Below are positions 34,737-41,343 of a DNA stretch of 41,343 nt, one piece after another (the first letter of the stretch is position 1; each line of letters begins with the position of its first letter). Source of the DNA: Acidobacteriota bacterium (lineage in GTDB: Bacteria > Acidobacteriota > Blastocatellia > Pyrinomonadales > Pyrinomonadaceae); NCBI GenBank assembly GCA_020199995.1, contig JAIVJM010000220.1, positions 1 to 41,343 on the forward strand. The letters are read 5' to 3'. The notes under the pieces are model-generated. The model was not told the origin of the DNA. It worked only from the letters and a program-made list of their open reading frames with translations, and ran no database searches. The position numbers and the translations under genes were made by a program.

Positions 34737-34927
34737 TTAAAGCGCGTCGGCGAGTTGTTGAAGAACGGTCAAGGTCTTTTCCGCCGCGCCCTGATCGTCA
34801 GTGGAAGGTAGCTGCGCACGGCGAATGGGGAACGTCCGAAGAAACTCTGCCGGGGTTGGGCGATAGTTTCGCACAAATGGCTGCCCGCTTGCACGAAAAA
34901 TCGTCGGCGGGCGCGACGGCCCGCGAT
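34737..34927 (-). other. Possible gene remnant between the carboxylase and the secreted protein gene
   Basis: After the carboxylase stop one frame stays open and ends QGAAEKTLTVLQQLADAL at TAA 34737. It looks like the natural C-terminus of a protein, preceded by RTFPIRRAQLPSTDD. A GTG near 34873 would give only about 45 residues, and no ribosome site is visible. Given the many deletions in this window it may be the 3' end of a gene whose front was lost, but chance is not excluded. Confidence 0.3.
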
Positions 34928-36568
34928 TCAGAAAAGCTCTGCGGGCAGGATAAACTGCCCGAGGTGCGGCCCAGCGTAGCTCAGGCTCGTGCGTAGCGCC
35001 AGCGTCAGCACGTCGCGCGTCTCTTCGGGCATGATGACGGCGTCCACGAAGCCGCGCGCGGCGGCGTAGCGCGCGTCGAGCTGCTGGTCGTAGTCGGCGC
35101 GAACGCGCGCCATCTCGTCCTTCAGATTCTCGTCCGGCTCGCCGCCCTCGCGCTTGAGCCGTTCGAGCTGTGTCCCGAACAGCGCCTGCACCGCCGAGTC
35201 GCCCTCCATCACGCCCATCCTGCCGGTGGGCCAACTGAAGATGAAGTCGGGGTCGAAGCCCTGGCCCGCCATCGCGTAGTAGCCCGCGCCGGAAGCGTGG
35301 TTGATGGTGAGCACGATCTTGGGCACGGCGGCGGTCGCCATCGCCTCGACGAAGCGCGCGCCCGCGCGGATGATCCCCGAGTGCTCGGCCTCGGCCCCGA
35401 CCATGAAGCCCGAAACGTCCTGCACGAAGACGAGCGGCGTGCGCTGGCGGTTGCAGAGGTCTATGAAGTAGGCCGCCTTCTCGGCGGAGTCGGTGTAGAT
35501 GATGCCGCCGAACTTCGGCGGCTTCCCCGGCTCGCGCACGAGGCCGCGGCTGTTCGCGATGACTCCGACCTGTATCCCGCGGATGCGTGCGTGGCCCGTA
35601 ATCATCTCGCGTGCGTAGTCGGCCTGAAATTCGTCGAGGTGTCCCGCGTCGAGTATGCAGCGCAGGACTTCGTGCGCGTTGTAAGGCTGGCGGTGGTTTT
35701 CCGGCAGGAGCGCGTAGAGGTCTTCGAGAGGCCGGGCCGCCTCGACACTCACCGCGACCGAGACGGGCGAGGGTGGGTTGGACGGGAGTTCGGTGACAAT
35801 CTCCCTGATCTTTTCGAGGCACGCCTCGTCATCCTTCACGCGGTAGTGGGCCACGCCCGAAAGCTCCGTGTGCGTGCACGCCCCGCCCAGCGTCTCGTTG
35901 TCAATCGTCTGACCGGTCGCGCCCTTGACGAGGTTCGCGCCGCCGAGCCCCATGAACGAAGTGCCCTCGACCATGATGATGATGTCCGAGAGCGCGGGCA
36001 AATATGCGCCGCCCGCGACGCATGGCCCCATCACCGCCGCGATCTGCGGGACGCGCAGGTGGCGGCGCATGATCGAGTTGTAATAGAAGATTCGCGCCGC
36101 GCCGTACTGGCCCGGAAAGACGCCGCCCTGATACGGCAGATTCACCCCCGCCGAGTCAACGAGGTAGATGATCGGCACGCGCGAGCGCATGGCGATCTCC
36201 TGCGCGCGTAAGATTTTCTTGATCGTTTCGGGCCACCACGAGCCGGCCTTAACGGTCGCGTCGTTCGCCACGACGACGCACTCGCGCCCTCCGACGCGTC
36301 CCAACGCCGTCACCACGCCCGCCGCCGGAGCCCCGCCCTTGTATTCGTCATAGGCGACGAGCAGGCCGATCTCCTGTGAGTACGTGCCGGGGTCGAGCAG
36401 CAGCGCGAGGCGCTCGCGGGCCGTCAGCTTCCCCTGCTGGTGTTGCCTCTCGATCTTGTCCGGCCCCCCCCCCTCGCGGAGCCCGGCTTCGAGTTCCCGC
36501 AGCTCCGCCGTCAACGCGCGCAGGCGCGAGACTTTTTCGACGGAAACCGGAGGTGCTTCAGACTTCAT
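34928..36568 (-). CDS. Acyl-CoA carboxylase, carboxyltransferase (beta) subunit
   Basis: This is the biotin-dependent carboxyltransferase subunit of the methylcrotonyl-/geranyl-/propionyl-CoA carboxylase family. The 546-aa protein is complete. Landmarks are KIERQHQQGKLTARERLALL, VDSAGVNLPYQGGVFPGQYG (acyl-CoA site), MGPCVAGGAYLPALSD (oxyanion Gly-Gly), then GGIIYTDSAEKAAYFIDLCN, FVQDVSGFMVGAEAEHSGII (biotin site), NHASGAGYYAMAGQGFDPD and GRMGVMEGDSAVQALFG. The sequence around LPYQGGVFP is of the methylcrotonyl/geranyl-CoA type. No biotin carboxylase or biotin carrier gene is in the window. With AtuA and enoyl-CoA hydratase genes downstream, a leucine or terpenoid route is likely. Confidence 0.93.
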   Translation of the reverse strand: MKSEAPPVSVEKVSRLRALTAELRELEAGLREGGGPDKIERQHQQGKLTARERLALLLDPGTYSQEIGLLVAYDEYKGGAPAAGVVTALGRVGGRECVVVANDATVKAGSWWPETIKKILRAQEIAMRSRVPIIYLVDSAGVNLPYQGGVFPGQYGAARIFYYNSIMRRHLRVPQIAAVMGPCVAGGAYLPALSDIIIMVEGTSFMGLGGANLVKGATGQTIDNETLGGACTHTELSGVAHYRVKDDEACLEKIREIVTELPSNPPSPVSVAVSVEAARPLEDLYALLPENHRQPYNAHEVLRCILDAGHLDEFQADYAREMITGHARIRGIQVGVIANSRGLVREPGKPPKFGGIIYTDSAEKAAYFIDLCNRQRTPLVFVQDVSGFMVGAEAEHSGIIRAGARFVEAMATAAVPKIVLTINHASGAGYYAMAGQGFDPDFIFSWPTGRMGVMEGDSAVQALFGTQLERLKREGGEPDENLKDEMARVRADYDQQLDARYAAARGFVDAVIMPEETRDVLTLALRTSLSYAGPHLGQFILPAELF

Positions 36569-36735
36569 CACGATTCCACACCGGCTCGTGCGCAGTCGTC
36601 CCTCAAAGAAACCCGCAGCCGGTTGTTTGCTGAGATATTAGAGCTTTATGGTACCTGGAAAATAGCATAGGAGCGCGGGCGAAAACAACGGACGGCCCCG
36701 GCGCGCGGAGCAGCCGGATGCGGTCATGACAAATA

Positions 36736-36797
36736 GCCCCCGAAGGGGGCGGAATAATTTAGCCCACGGCCCAGCGCCGTTGGCTAAATTATTCCGC
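36736..36797. repeat. Double palindrome (REP-like)
   Basis: GCCCCC-GAA-GGGGGC (36736-36750) is followed directly by a 21-bp arm GCGGAATAATTTAGCCCACGG (36749-36769), a 7-base loop and its inverse (36777-36797) with one mismatch. It lies in the 268-bp gap between the carboxylase and the protease genes. It could act as a bidirectional terminator or a REP element. AT-rich arms within a GC-rich genome are notable. Confidence 0.75.
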
Positions 36798-36836
36798 GCC
36801 TTGACAGGGGCTTGTAGATTACTTTTAAACGGCCTT

Positions 36837-38144
36837 TCAGGTCTTCGCCATGAGCAGGCCGGCCAGAGTCTCAGCCTTCAAAGTCTCGGGGATACCCTCG
36901 ACGACGAGCACCGTCGTCCCGACGCGCTCGACGAGGACGCCGCCCTCCTTCGTGTTCCAGAAACTCCGGACGGCGGGCTCCGACGCGACTGGCGCGGCGG
37001 CGTAGCGCTTAGAAGTGCGCTGCGCGTAAGCTTCGTAAAACTCCCGCGCGTCGGCCTCAGTGTCCCAGACCGTCTTCTGCGTGAGCAGCACGTCCGACTT
37101 GTTCGGCCCCGTGTAGAGGACATAGCGGTCGCCGCCCCAGCCCTCGGCGGCCTTCTGCGAAGTCTCTTTCGACTGCAAATATTCGTCGAGGATGAGGTAG
37201 TAGCTCCACTCGCCGTTGACATCATGATCGGCCACCTTCCAGCCCTTCCCCAGCGCCTCCGCGATGCTCCTGAACGCGACTTTCGTCGGCGTTTCGAGCG
37301 AGAAGTATTTTTCGGGATGGAGAATCTGTTCGGTGGACTGCGGCAAATTCTTATAGGCTCCGGAGACCATCTCCCAGCCCCCGCGCTTGTAGAGCTGACC
37401 GGCCCACGCCGAGCCCTGCACGTAGGGGAAGACGAGCGTCTCGCGCAGCACGCGCGGCGCTTTGTCGTACTGCTCGGTCGAGCCCGCGCCGCCTGTGACG
37501 AGCGAGCGCAGCATCGCGAGCTGCCGCACGGGGCTGCGCATCACGTACTGCATCATCAGAACCATCGCGTCGCCCTCGACGAGCGCGTGGGCGGCGAGGC
37601 CCGCGTCGGATTCGTGCTTCGGCAGTTTATCGAGCCGCTTGAGGTCGAAGTGCTGATCCTGAAGGGCGTGCGTCAGCTCGTGGGCCATGACGGGCTTTTG
37701 TCCGTCGAGGTCTATCCAGTCGGCGAGGTAGAATTCCTGCGTCTTGGGCTCGTAATAGCCTGCGACCTGCTCCGTGAGGAGGCCGATGAGGAAGGCGCGC
37801 AGGCGGAAGTCGGCGGGCGTCATTCCCAGCTTCCTGAGCGTCAGCTCTGACGCCTCAAGCTCTTCCGGTGTCGCGTTCTCGTCGAGGTTGCGGATGAGCA
37901 TCTGCTCGATCTCGGTGCGCGTCTGCGCCCCGCTGCGCACCTGCTTCCTGACGGGGAGCTTCCTAATCTCACTCGTCTCGCGCAGCACCTCGGCTGTCGC
38001 CTCGCGGACAGCAGCAGTGCGCGGATTGACGACCGCTGTCCGCCGCGCCTTCTGCGCAGAGCCCGCCGCCGTGCTCCCCGCCAACAGCGCGCAGGCCAGC
38101 GCCGCCGCCCCGAAGACTTTCGACGAACTGTTTTTCTTTGACAT
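36837..38144 (-). CDS. Secreted HExxH zinc metalloprotease-like protein
   Basis: A 435-aa exported protein. It has a signal peptide (about 1-31, VFGAAALACALLAGSTAAGSA), a helical region (TRTEIEQMLIRNLDENATPE), then the zinc motif MAHELTHALQDQHFDL (HELTH 155-159) and a likely third ligand E190 in ALVEGDAMVLMMQYV, the gluzincin arrangement. EQVAGYYEPKTQEFYL precedes the motif, as in secreted acidobacterial proteases of this type. The C-terminal half (AYKNLPQSTEQILHPEKYF onward) is conserved-looking, of unknown role. The start is ATG 38144; the TTG codon before it is ignored. It diverges from the thioesterase gene. Substrates are unknown. Confidence 0.85.
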   Translation of the reverse strand: MSKKNSSSKVFGAAALACALLAGSTAAGSAQKARRTAVVNPRTAAVREATAEVLRETSEIRKLPVRKQVRSGAQTRTEIEQMLIRNLDENATPEELEASELTLRKLGMTPADFRLRAFLIGLLTEQVAGYYEPKTQEFYLADWIDLDGQKPVMAHELTHALQDQHFDLKRLDKLPKHESDAGLAAHALVEGDAMVLMMQYVMRSPVRQLAMLRSLVTGGAGSTEQYDKAPRVLRETLVFPYVQGSAWAGQLYKRGGWEMVSGAYKNLPQSTEQILHPEKYFSLETPTKVAFRSIAEALGKGWKVADHDVNGEWSYYLILDEYLQSKETSQKAAEGWGGDRYVLYTGPNKSDVLLTQKTVWDTEADAREFYEAYAQRTSKRYAAAPVASEPAVRSFWNTKEGGVLVERVGTTVLVVEGIPETLKAETLAGLLMAKT

Positions 38145-38246
38145 CAAGAACCCTTCGCTTTTATAGTCCGCTCACCGAGCGATTGGAATCTCTTCACTTC
38201 GGCTTGTGCGCCCGCGGGCGACGGCAGCAGGAGGCTTTATTCTCAG

Positions 38247-38714
38247 ATGATGGAACCAGCAGAAGCGGATGCCCTCTTCGACGACTGGCACGAGACGACC
38301 GTCCGCGTCCGCTACGCCGAGACGGATCGCATGGGCGTAGTGTACCACGCGAACTATCTCGTCTGGTTCGAGATCGGACGCACGGAATTCTGCCGCGCGC
38401 GCGGCTTCTCCTACAAGGACATGGAGGAGAACGACGGCGCGTTCCTTGTCGTCGCCGAATCTTACTGCCGCTACAAAGCCCCCGCGCTCTACGACGACGA
38501 GTTAGCCGTCCGCACCCACATCACCGAGTTGCGCCGCCGCTCCGTCCGCTTCGGCTATGAGATAATGCGCCCCTCTGACGGCGTCGTCATCGCCGAGGGC
38601 GAGACGGGCCACGTCGTCACAGACACGAACAACCGTGTCATCTCGATGCCCGAGGACTACCGCCTCGCGCTCTCCTCCCCGCCGCTCCCTTCGACGCCGC
38701 TTCCCGAAGAGTAA
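38247..38714 (+). CDS. Acyl-CoA thioesterase (YbgC/4-hydroxybenzoyl-CoA thioesterase family)
   Basis: A 155-aa hotdog-fold thioesterase. The signature RVRYAETDRMGVVYHANYLV (about 20-39) contains the catalytic Asp, followed by WFEIGRTEFCRARGFSY and VAESYCRYKAPALYDDELAV. Proteins of this family hydrolyse short acyl-CoAs or act with the Tol-Pal system (YbgC). No tol genes are present, so a general acyl-CoA role is as likely. Two adjacent ATGs (38247, 38250) are possible starts. The stop codon lies inside a short palindrome that begins a heptamer array. Confidence 0.9.
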   Translation: MMEPAEADALFDDWHETTVRVRYAETDRMGVVYHANYLVWFEIGRTEFCRARGFSYKDMEENDGAFLVVAESYCRYKAPALYDDELAVRTHITELRRRSVRFGYEIMRPSDGVVIAEGETGHVVTDTNNRVISMPEDYRLALSSPPLPSTPLPEE

Positions 38715-38776
38715 GCAGTGCTCACTGCTTACTGCTTACTGCTCACTGCTCACTGCTCACTGCTTTCTGCTCGCTG
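38711..38776. repeat. Palindrome plus CTGCTCA-type heptamer array
   Basis: GTAAGCAGTG-ct-CACTGCTTAC (38711-38732) is a perfect 10-bp hairpin that includes the thioesterase TAA. It is followed by about seven GCTTACT/GCTCACT/GCTTTCT units up to 38776, almost to the ymdB stop on the other strand. It may serve as a bidirectional terminator between convergent genes. Confidence 0.8.
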
Positions 38777-38779
38777 TTT

Positions 38780-39562
38780 TCAAGATTCGTGCTTTAGCGA
38801 GAGGCGCGTGATTTCTCGCGCGCGCCCCGTGTCGGGGTCAACTTCGATGACGACGGCGCAGATGCGGACGTCGCCTTTGGAGTGTTCGGCGCGCCGCGGC
38901 AGCGCCGTCATGAAGCGCGCGATAACGTCCTCTTTGTCCATCCCGATGCAGCCCGCATAACTCCCGGTCATTCCGAGGTCGGTGATGAAGGCCGTGCCTT
39001 CCGGCAGGATGCGCTCGTCCGCCGTCTGGACGTGCGTGTGCGTGCCGACGACGGCCGAGACGCGCCCGTCCAGATGCCACGCCATCGCGATCTTCTCCGA
39101 GGTCGCTTCGGCGTGCATGTCCACGAGGCGCACGCGCACGCCGGGGTCGAGCGCGCCGAGCACTTCGTCGGCGATGCGGAATGGATCGTCCGAGGGCGGC
39201 ATGAAGACGCGCCCCATGAGGCTCAGGACGGCCACGCGCGTGCCGCGCACCTCGCCCATCCAGACCCCGCTCCCCGGCGTCCCCTTCGGGTAGTTCGCGG
39301 GCCGGAGCAGCCGGCCCTGCCGCTCGATGTAGTCGAAGACTTCGCGCTTGTCGAAGATGTGGTTGCCGGAGGTCATCACGTCAATCCCGGCGTCGAACAG
39401 CTCGTCGCCCAGAGACGGCGTGATGGAGAACCCGCCGGCCACGTTCTCCGCGTTCATCACGGCCAGATCAATCGCGTGCTGCTCGCGCAAGTCCTGAATG
39501 CGCTCCAGCACGGCCATGCGCCCCGGACGCGACACCACGTCCCCGATCATCAAAACTTTCAT
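38780..39562 (-). CDS. ymdB: YmdB-family metallophosphoesterase
   Basis: A 260-aa member of the calcineurin-like YmdB family; Bacillus YmdB is a 2',3'-cyclic-nucleotide phosphodiesterase affecting biofilm and RNA fate. The metal-binding motifs are MKVLMIGDVVSRPGR (D8), VMNAENVAGGFSI, VMTSGNHIFDKREVFDYI, VDMHAEATSEK and VVGTHTHVQTADERILP. The length is normal and the gene is intact. In many phyla it follows zapA, 6S RNA and rny; here rny is not present between the 6S RNA and ymdB. The ATG at 39562 is clear. Confidence 0.93.
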   Translation of the reverse strand: MKVLMIGDVVSRPGRMAVLERIQDLREQHAIDLAVMNAENVAGGFSITPSLGDELFDAGIDVMTSGNHIFDKREVFDYIERQGRLLRPANYPKGTPGSGVWMGEVRGTRVAVLSLMGRVFMPPSDDPFRIADEVLGALDPGVRVRLVDMHAEATSEKIAMAWHLDGRVSAVVGTHTHVQTADERILPEGTAFITDLGMTGSYAGCIGMDKEDVIARFMTALPRRAEHSKGDVRICAVVIEVDPDTGRAREITRLSLKHES

Positions 39563-39584
39563 GCGTCATTCCAATCTAAAAAGC

Positions 39585-39657
39585 CGTAAACCGTAAACCG
39601 TGAATCGTGACAAGAAAGACCTGCTTCCTTCTTGGCACGATTCACGGTTTACGGTTT
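39585..39657. repeat. CGTAAAC heptamer array with inverted partner
   Basis: Four units CGTAAAC, CGTAAAC, CGTGAAT, CGTGACA fill 39585-39612. The arm about 39588-39615 pairs with 39630-39657 over 27-28 bp with one or two mismatches, around about 14 bases. It lies between the 6S RNA 3' end and ymdB and ends with TTTTG on the plus strand. Confidence 0.85.
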
Positions 39658-39664
39658 TGATAAC

Positions 39665-39876
39665 GAAGAAGGCGGAGGGAAATCCGCGCGGGCCGTTCCG
39701 AAGCCGTAATTGAACCTGCTTTACAGGTGGGTGACCTCAAAAGAAGCCGCAGCCTCCGGCGGTTCCCTGTCAATGAGGGATCGCACTGGCTGTGGCGTCG
39801 GTCTCCCTTTTCAACGGCATTGGCTCAACATAGGAAATCGGTGACGAACCCCGCAGAAATGATTCCCTCAGCCTGT
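39665..39876 (-). ncRNA. ssrS: 6S RNA (SsrS)-like regulator
   Basis: No coding frame fits here. On the minus strand the sequence folds as one long irregular hairpin. GAGGGAATC near the 5' end pairs with GATTTCCCTC at the 3' end, GCGGGGTTCG with CGGAAC..CCCGC, and GCCGTTGAA with TTCAA..ACGGC. An internal ACCTG/CAGGT mini-hairpin and a terminal ATCCCT/AGGGAA loop complete it, with a large internal bubble. That is the 6S RNA layout: an open-promoter mimic that binds the sigma70 holoenzyme in stationary phase. The synteny zapA-6S-ymdB is widespread. Ends are estimated from the promoter and the closing stem. A covariance search was not possible here. Confidence 0.78.
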
Positions 39877-39880
39877 CCAG

Positions 39881-39910
39881 ATATTAGCACAGGGTGCGGG
39901 CCGTTGTCAG
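39881..39910 (-). promoter_or_regulatory. Promoter of the 6S RNA
   Basis: On the minus strand CTGACA (39910-39905), 18 bases, then TAATAT (39886-39881). It predicts a start near 39874, just before the closing stem of the 6S-like RNA. Confidence 0.7.
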
Positions 39911-39979
39911 AAAACGCCCTCCGAAAAGTTCGGCGCATTCCCGGCGGCGTGGAGGCCCGCGTCGGGCTCGTATTTCGTT

Positions 39980-40348
39980 TTAAGAGAAGGAGATTCCGCT
40001 CTGGCCTGAGGCGGGCTGTTCGGCGGCGCTGCGGGATTTGAGCACGCGGTCGAGCATCTCGGCGCATTCGGCGCTGCGCGAGGCGAGCTGCGTGTCGGCC
40101 TGTTCGTGGAGACGCTTGAGGCGGTGGAGTTCGTCGGCGATGTGGAGCGCGGCGAGGATGGCCACCTTGAGGGAATCGACGGTGAGCGTGCCCGAAGAGA
40201 TTTCGCGCATCCGCCGGTCTACGAATTCGGCGAGATTGATGACGTACTCGCTGTCGCCGTCGGAGCGGATGTTGTAGGTCTGGTTGTAGATTTCCACCCG
40301 AATGGTCGGAGTGCCTCCTGTCTCAGCCGGGTTTTTGATGGCGCTCAT
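39980..40348 (-). CDS. zapA: Cell division protein ZapA
   Basis: ZapA bundles FtsZ filaments at the division site. The 122-aa protein has the family layout: IRVEIYNQTYNIRSDGDSEY (beta hairpin, 16-35), VINLAEFVDRRMREISSGTL, then a coiled coil from about 55 (DSLKVAILAALHIADELHRL KRLHEQADTQ). The C-terminal tail is Ser/Gln-rich. ATG 40348 is the natural start. It follows a short coiled-coil gene and pheT, and precedes the 6S RNA, a conserved neighbourhood. Confidence 0.92.
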   Translation of the reverse strand: MSAIKNPAETGGTPTIRVEIYNQTYNIRSDGDSEYVINLAEFVDRRMREISSGTLTVDSLKVAILAALHIADELHRLKRLHEQADTQLASRSAECAEMLDRVLKSRSAAEQPASGQSGISFS

Positions 40349-40375
40349 GATTTTTTAAAGGGGCCCTGCCGTGAA

Positions 40376-40657
40376 CTACCTGCGCATCGCCTCGACCGCC
40401 TCGGGCTCAAGCACGGCGATGGCATCGAGCATCGCCTCGACCTTCGCGCGGATCGTGTCGCGCTCGGAGAGCAGCCGCTCGACCTGCGTTTCGAGACGGT
40501 CCTTCTCGTCGAGCAGCGAGCCGAGTTCGCGCCTCACCGTCCCGATCTCGCGCTCCAACGCTTCCTTCTCCTGACGAAGCGTCTTGGTCAGCTCGATGGT
40601 GCGGTAAATTTTATCTTCCAGGTGTGAGAACTTTTCCAGACCGGTTAGTCCGACCAT
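40376..40657 (-). CDS. Short coiled-coil protein, ZapB-like
   Basis: ATG 40657 has GGAGAG 8-9 bases upstream and gives 93 aa; a TTG 15 bases earlier is rejected. After MVGLTGLEKFSHLEDKIYRT the protein is an almost unbroken coiled coil (IELTKTLRQEKEALEREIGT, LLDEKDRLETQVERLLSERD). Its size and its position directly before zapA suggest a ZapB-type division partner. Coiled coils are poor evidence of homology, so the name is only a guess from context. It lies 28 bp before zapA. Confidence 0.75.
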   Translation of the reverse strand: MVGLTGLEKFSHLEDKIYRTIELTKTLRQEKEALEREIGTVRRELGSLLDEKDRLETQVERLLSERDTIRAKVEAMLDAIAVLEPEAVEAMRR

Positions 40658-40732
40658 CGCGTCTCTCTCCAAAAAATCGCGGCCTCAAAACTGCCGCCCG
40701 ATTATGCGACTTCAAAGCCGCCAGCGCAAGAA

Positions 40733-40806
40733 ATAATCAGCAGAGATTTGAGGCCGGAGATTTGAGACTGGTAAATAGCTCACCACCGGTCTCCAGCCTC
40801 TAGACT
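40733..40806. repeat. GAG-type heptamer repeats downstream of pheT
   Basis: Plus-strand units GAGATTT, GAGGCCG, GAGATTT, GAGACTG (about 40743-40771) face inverse units (CCGGTCTC, CAGCCTC, TAGACTC, TAGCCTC) at 40786-40815, which reach into the pheT stop. GAGACTGG/CCGGTCTC can pair across about 17 bases. Confidence 0.65.
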
Positions 40807-41343
40807 CTAGCCTCTTAATTGAGCCCCGAACCCGCGTTCGAGTTCGGCGACGATGCGCGCGTGCATCTCGTCCACCTCCTCGTCGCGGAGCGTGCGCTCG
40901 TCGGCGCGGTACTCGACGCGCAGCGTCAACGAGCGCATGCCTTCGGGCAGGCTCGCCCCCTCGTAAACATCAACCAGCAGGACGGCACGGCACTGCTCGA
41001 TACGCAGACCGAGGACGGCGAGTCGCATCTCGCCGAAGGAAGCGGCGCGGTCGGCGACGAGCGAAATGTCGCGCAAGACCGAGGGGAAGCGCGCGAGCGG
41101 CGCATACCGGACGGGGCTCACCTCCGCGCCCAGCATCGCGCCCACGTTCACCTCGGCGACATAGACGGGCTGCCGGAACTTGTACACCGCCGCAGTCTCT
41201 TCCGAGAGTCTGCCGAGAGTGCCGACGCTCTCCCCGCCCACAAAGACTCGCGCCGACTGTCCCTCGCGCAGGTGTCTGACCTGAGCCGCCTCGAACAGCA
41301 ACCCGCCCACTCTCATGGCGTCAGTCGCAGCTTCGAACGAGCC
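40807..41343 (-). CDS. pheT: Phenylalanyl-tRNA synthetase beta subunit (3' part)
   Basis: The C-terminal part of PheT, which with PheS charges tRNA-Phe. The frame is open to the right edge of the window, so the N-terminal part lies outside. The visible end covers the last part of the core (SFEAATDAMRVGGLLFEAAQ, FVGGESVGTLGRLSEETAAV YKF, VYVAEVNVGAML) and the anticodon-binding FDX-ACB domain: YAPLARFPSVLRDISLVAD, LVDVYEGASLPEGMRSLTLR, YRADERTLRDEEVDEMHARI. It ends ...FGAQLRG at TAG 40807, where heptamer-type repeat sequence begins. The pheT-zapB-zapA order is common among bacteria. Confidence 0.93.
   Translation of the reverse strand, partial: GSFEAATDAMRVGGLLFEAAQVRHLREGQSARVFVGGESVGTLGRLSEETAAVYKFRQPVYVAEVNVGAMLGAEVSPVRYAPLARFPSVLRDISLVADRAASFGEMRLAVLGLRIEQCRAVLLVDVYEGASLPEGMRSLTLRVEYRADERTLRDEEVDEMHARIVAELERGFGAQLRG

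Noticed and set aside
34737..35822. 361-codon minus-strand frame overlapping the carboxylase gene
   Set aside because: Most of it is an Arg-rich shadow of the carboxylase frame; only the last part beyond 34927 might be real.

Overview
The window is one GC-rich bacterial chromosome segment. The best fit is Acidobacteriota, probably class Blastocatellia (Pyrinomonadaceae-like). This is inferred from gene content: separate methylmalonyl-CoA mutase subunits, an Atu/Liu-type acyl-CoA cluster, a Tad pilus locus with secretin and AAA ATPase, secreted VWFA and TPR proteins, and pheT-zapB-zapA-6S RNA-ymdB order. No marker gene fixes the rank. There are no tRNA or rRNA genes, CRISPR arrays, insertion sequences or phage genes.

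Layout: (1) 1-6195, minus strand: a histidine operon hisZ-hisG/hisD-hisC-hisB-hisH-hisF (hisF runs off the left edge). It is preceded by a sigma70-type promoter, a 27-codon leader peptide with four His-His pairs, and a strong terminator hairpin, which together form a classical his attenuator. (2) 6229-9176, minus: a secreted VWFA protein (broken), a secreted two-repeat protein and a lytic transglycosylase. (3) 9154-22319, minus: a Tad/Flp pilus locus (AAA ATPase, TPR protein, tadC, tadB, tadA/cpaF, cpaE, two tadE-like genes, tadG-like gene, secretin, cpaB, prepilin peptidase, flp pilin, small membrane protein). A -24/-12 promoter-like site lies upstream, with an M50 protease and a sigma54 activator gene beyond it. 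(4) 25279-26566, plus: a GlsB/YeaQ membrane protein and an FtsB/DivIC protein. (5) 26750-29461, plus: methylmalonyl-CoA mutase large and small subunits and an enoyl-CoA hydratase-like gene. (6) 29451-36568, minus: enoyl-CoA hydratase, alpha/beta hydrolase, AtuA C-terminal-type protein, unknown 108-residue protein, NUDIX hydrolase, AtuA/DUF1446 protein, secreted Arg-rich protein and acyl-CoA carboxylase carboxyltransferase. These suggest branched-chain or terpenoid acyl-CoA degradation feeding propionyl-CoA-type metabolism. (7) 36837-41343: secreted HExxH protease, YbgC-type thioesterase, ymdB, a probable 6S RNA, zapA, a zapB-like gene and the 3' part of pheT.

Two patterns stand out. First, at least seven conserved protein blocks are missing from otherwise well-preserved genes: the second half of hisG, the middle of hisD, the VWFA core, tadC, tadG, cpaB, and the end of the mutase large subunit. 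Some losses keep frame and some do not. This is either unusual deletion decay or a systematic assembly fault. Second, about a dozen intergenic regions carry short tandem heptamer arrays. Each locus has its own 7-mer, and most face an inverted copy across a short spacer, so they can form long hairpins. Two such arrays run right up to start codons that have no Shine-Dalgarno sequence.
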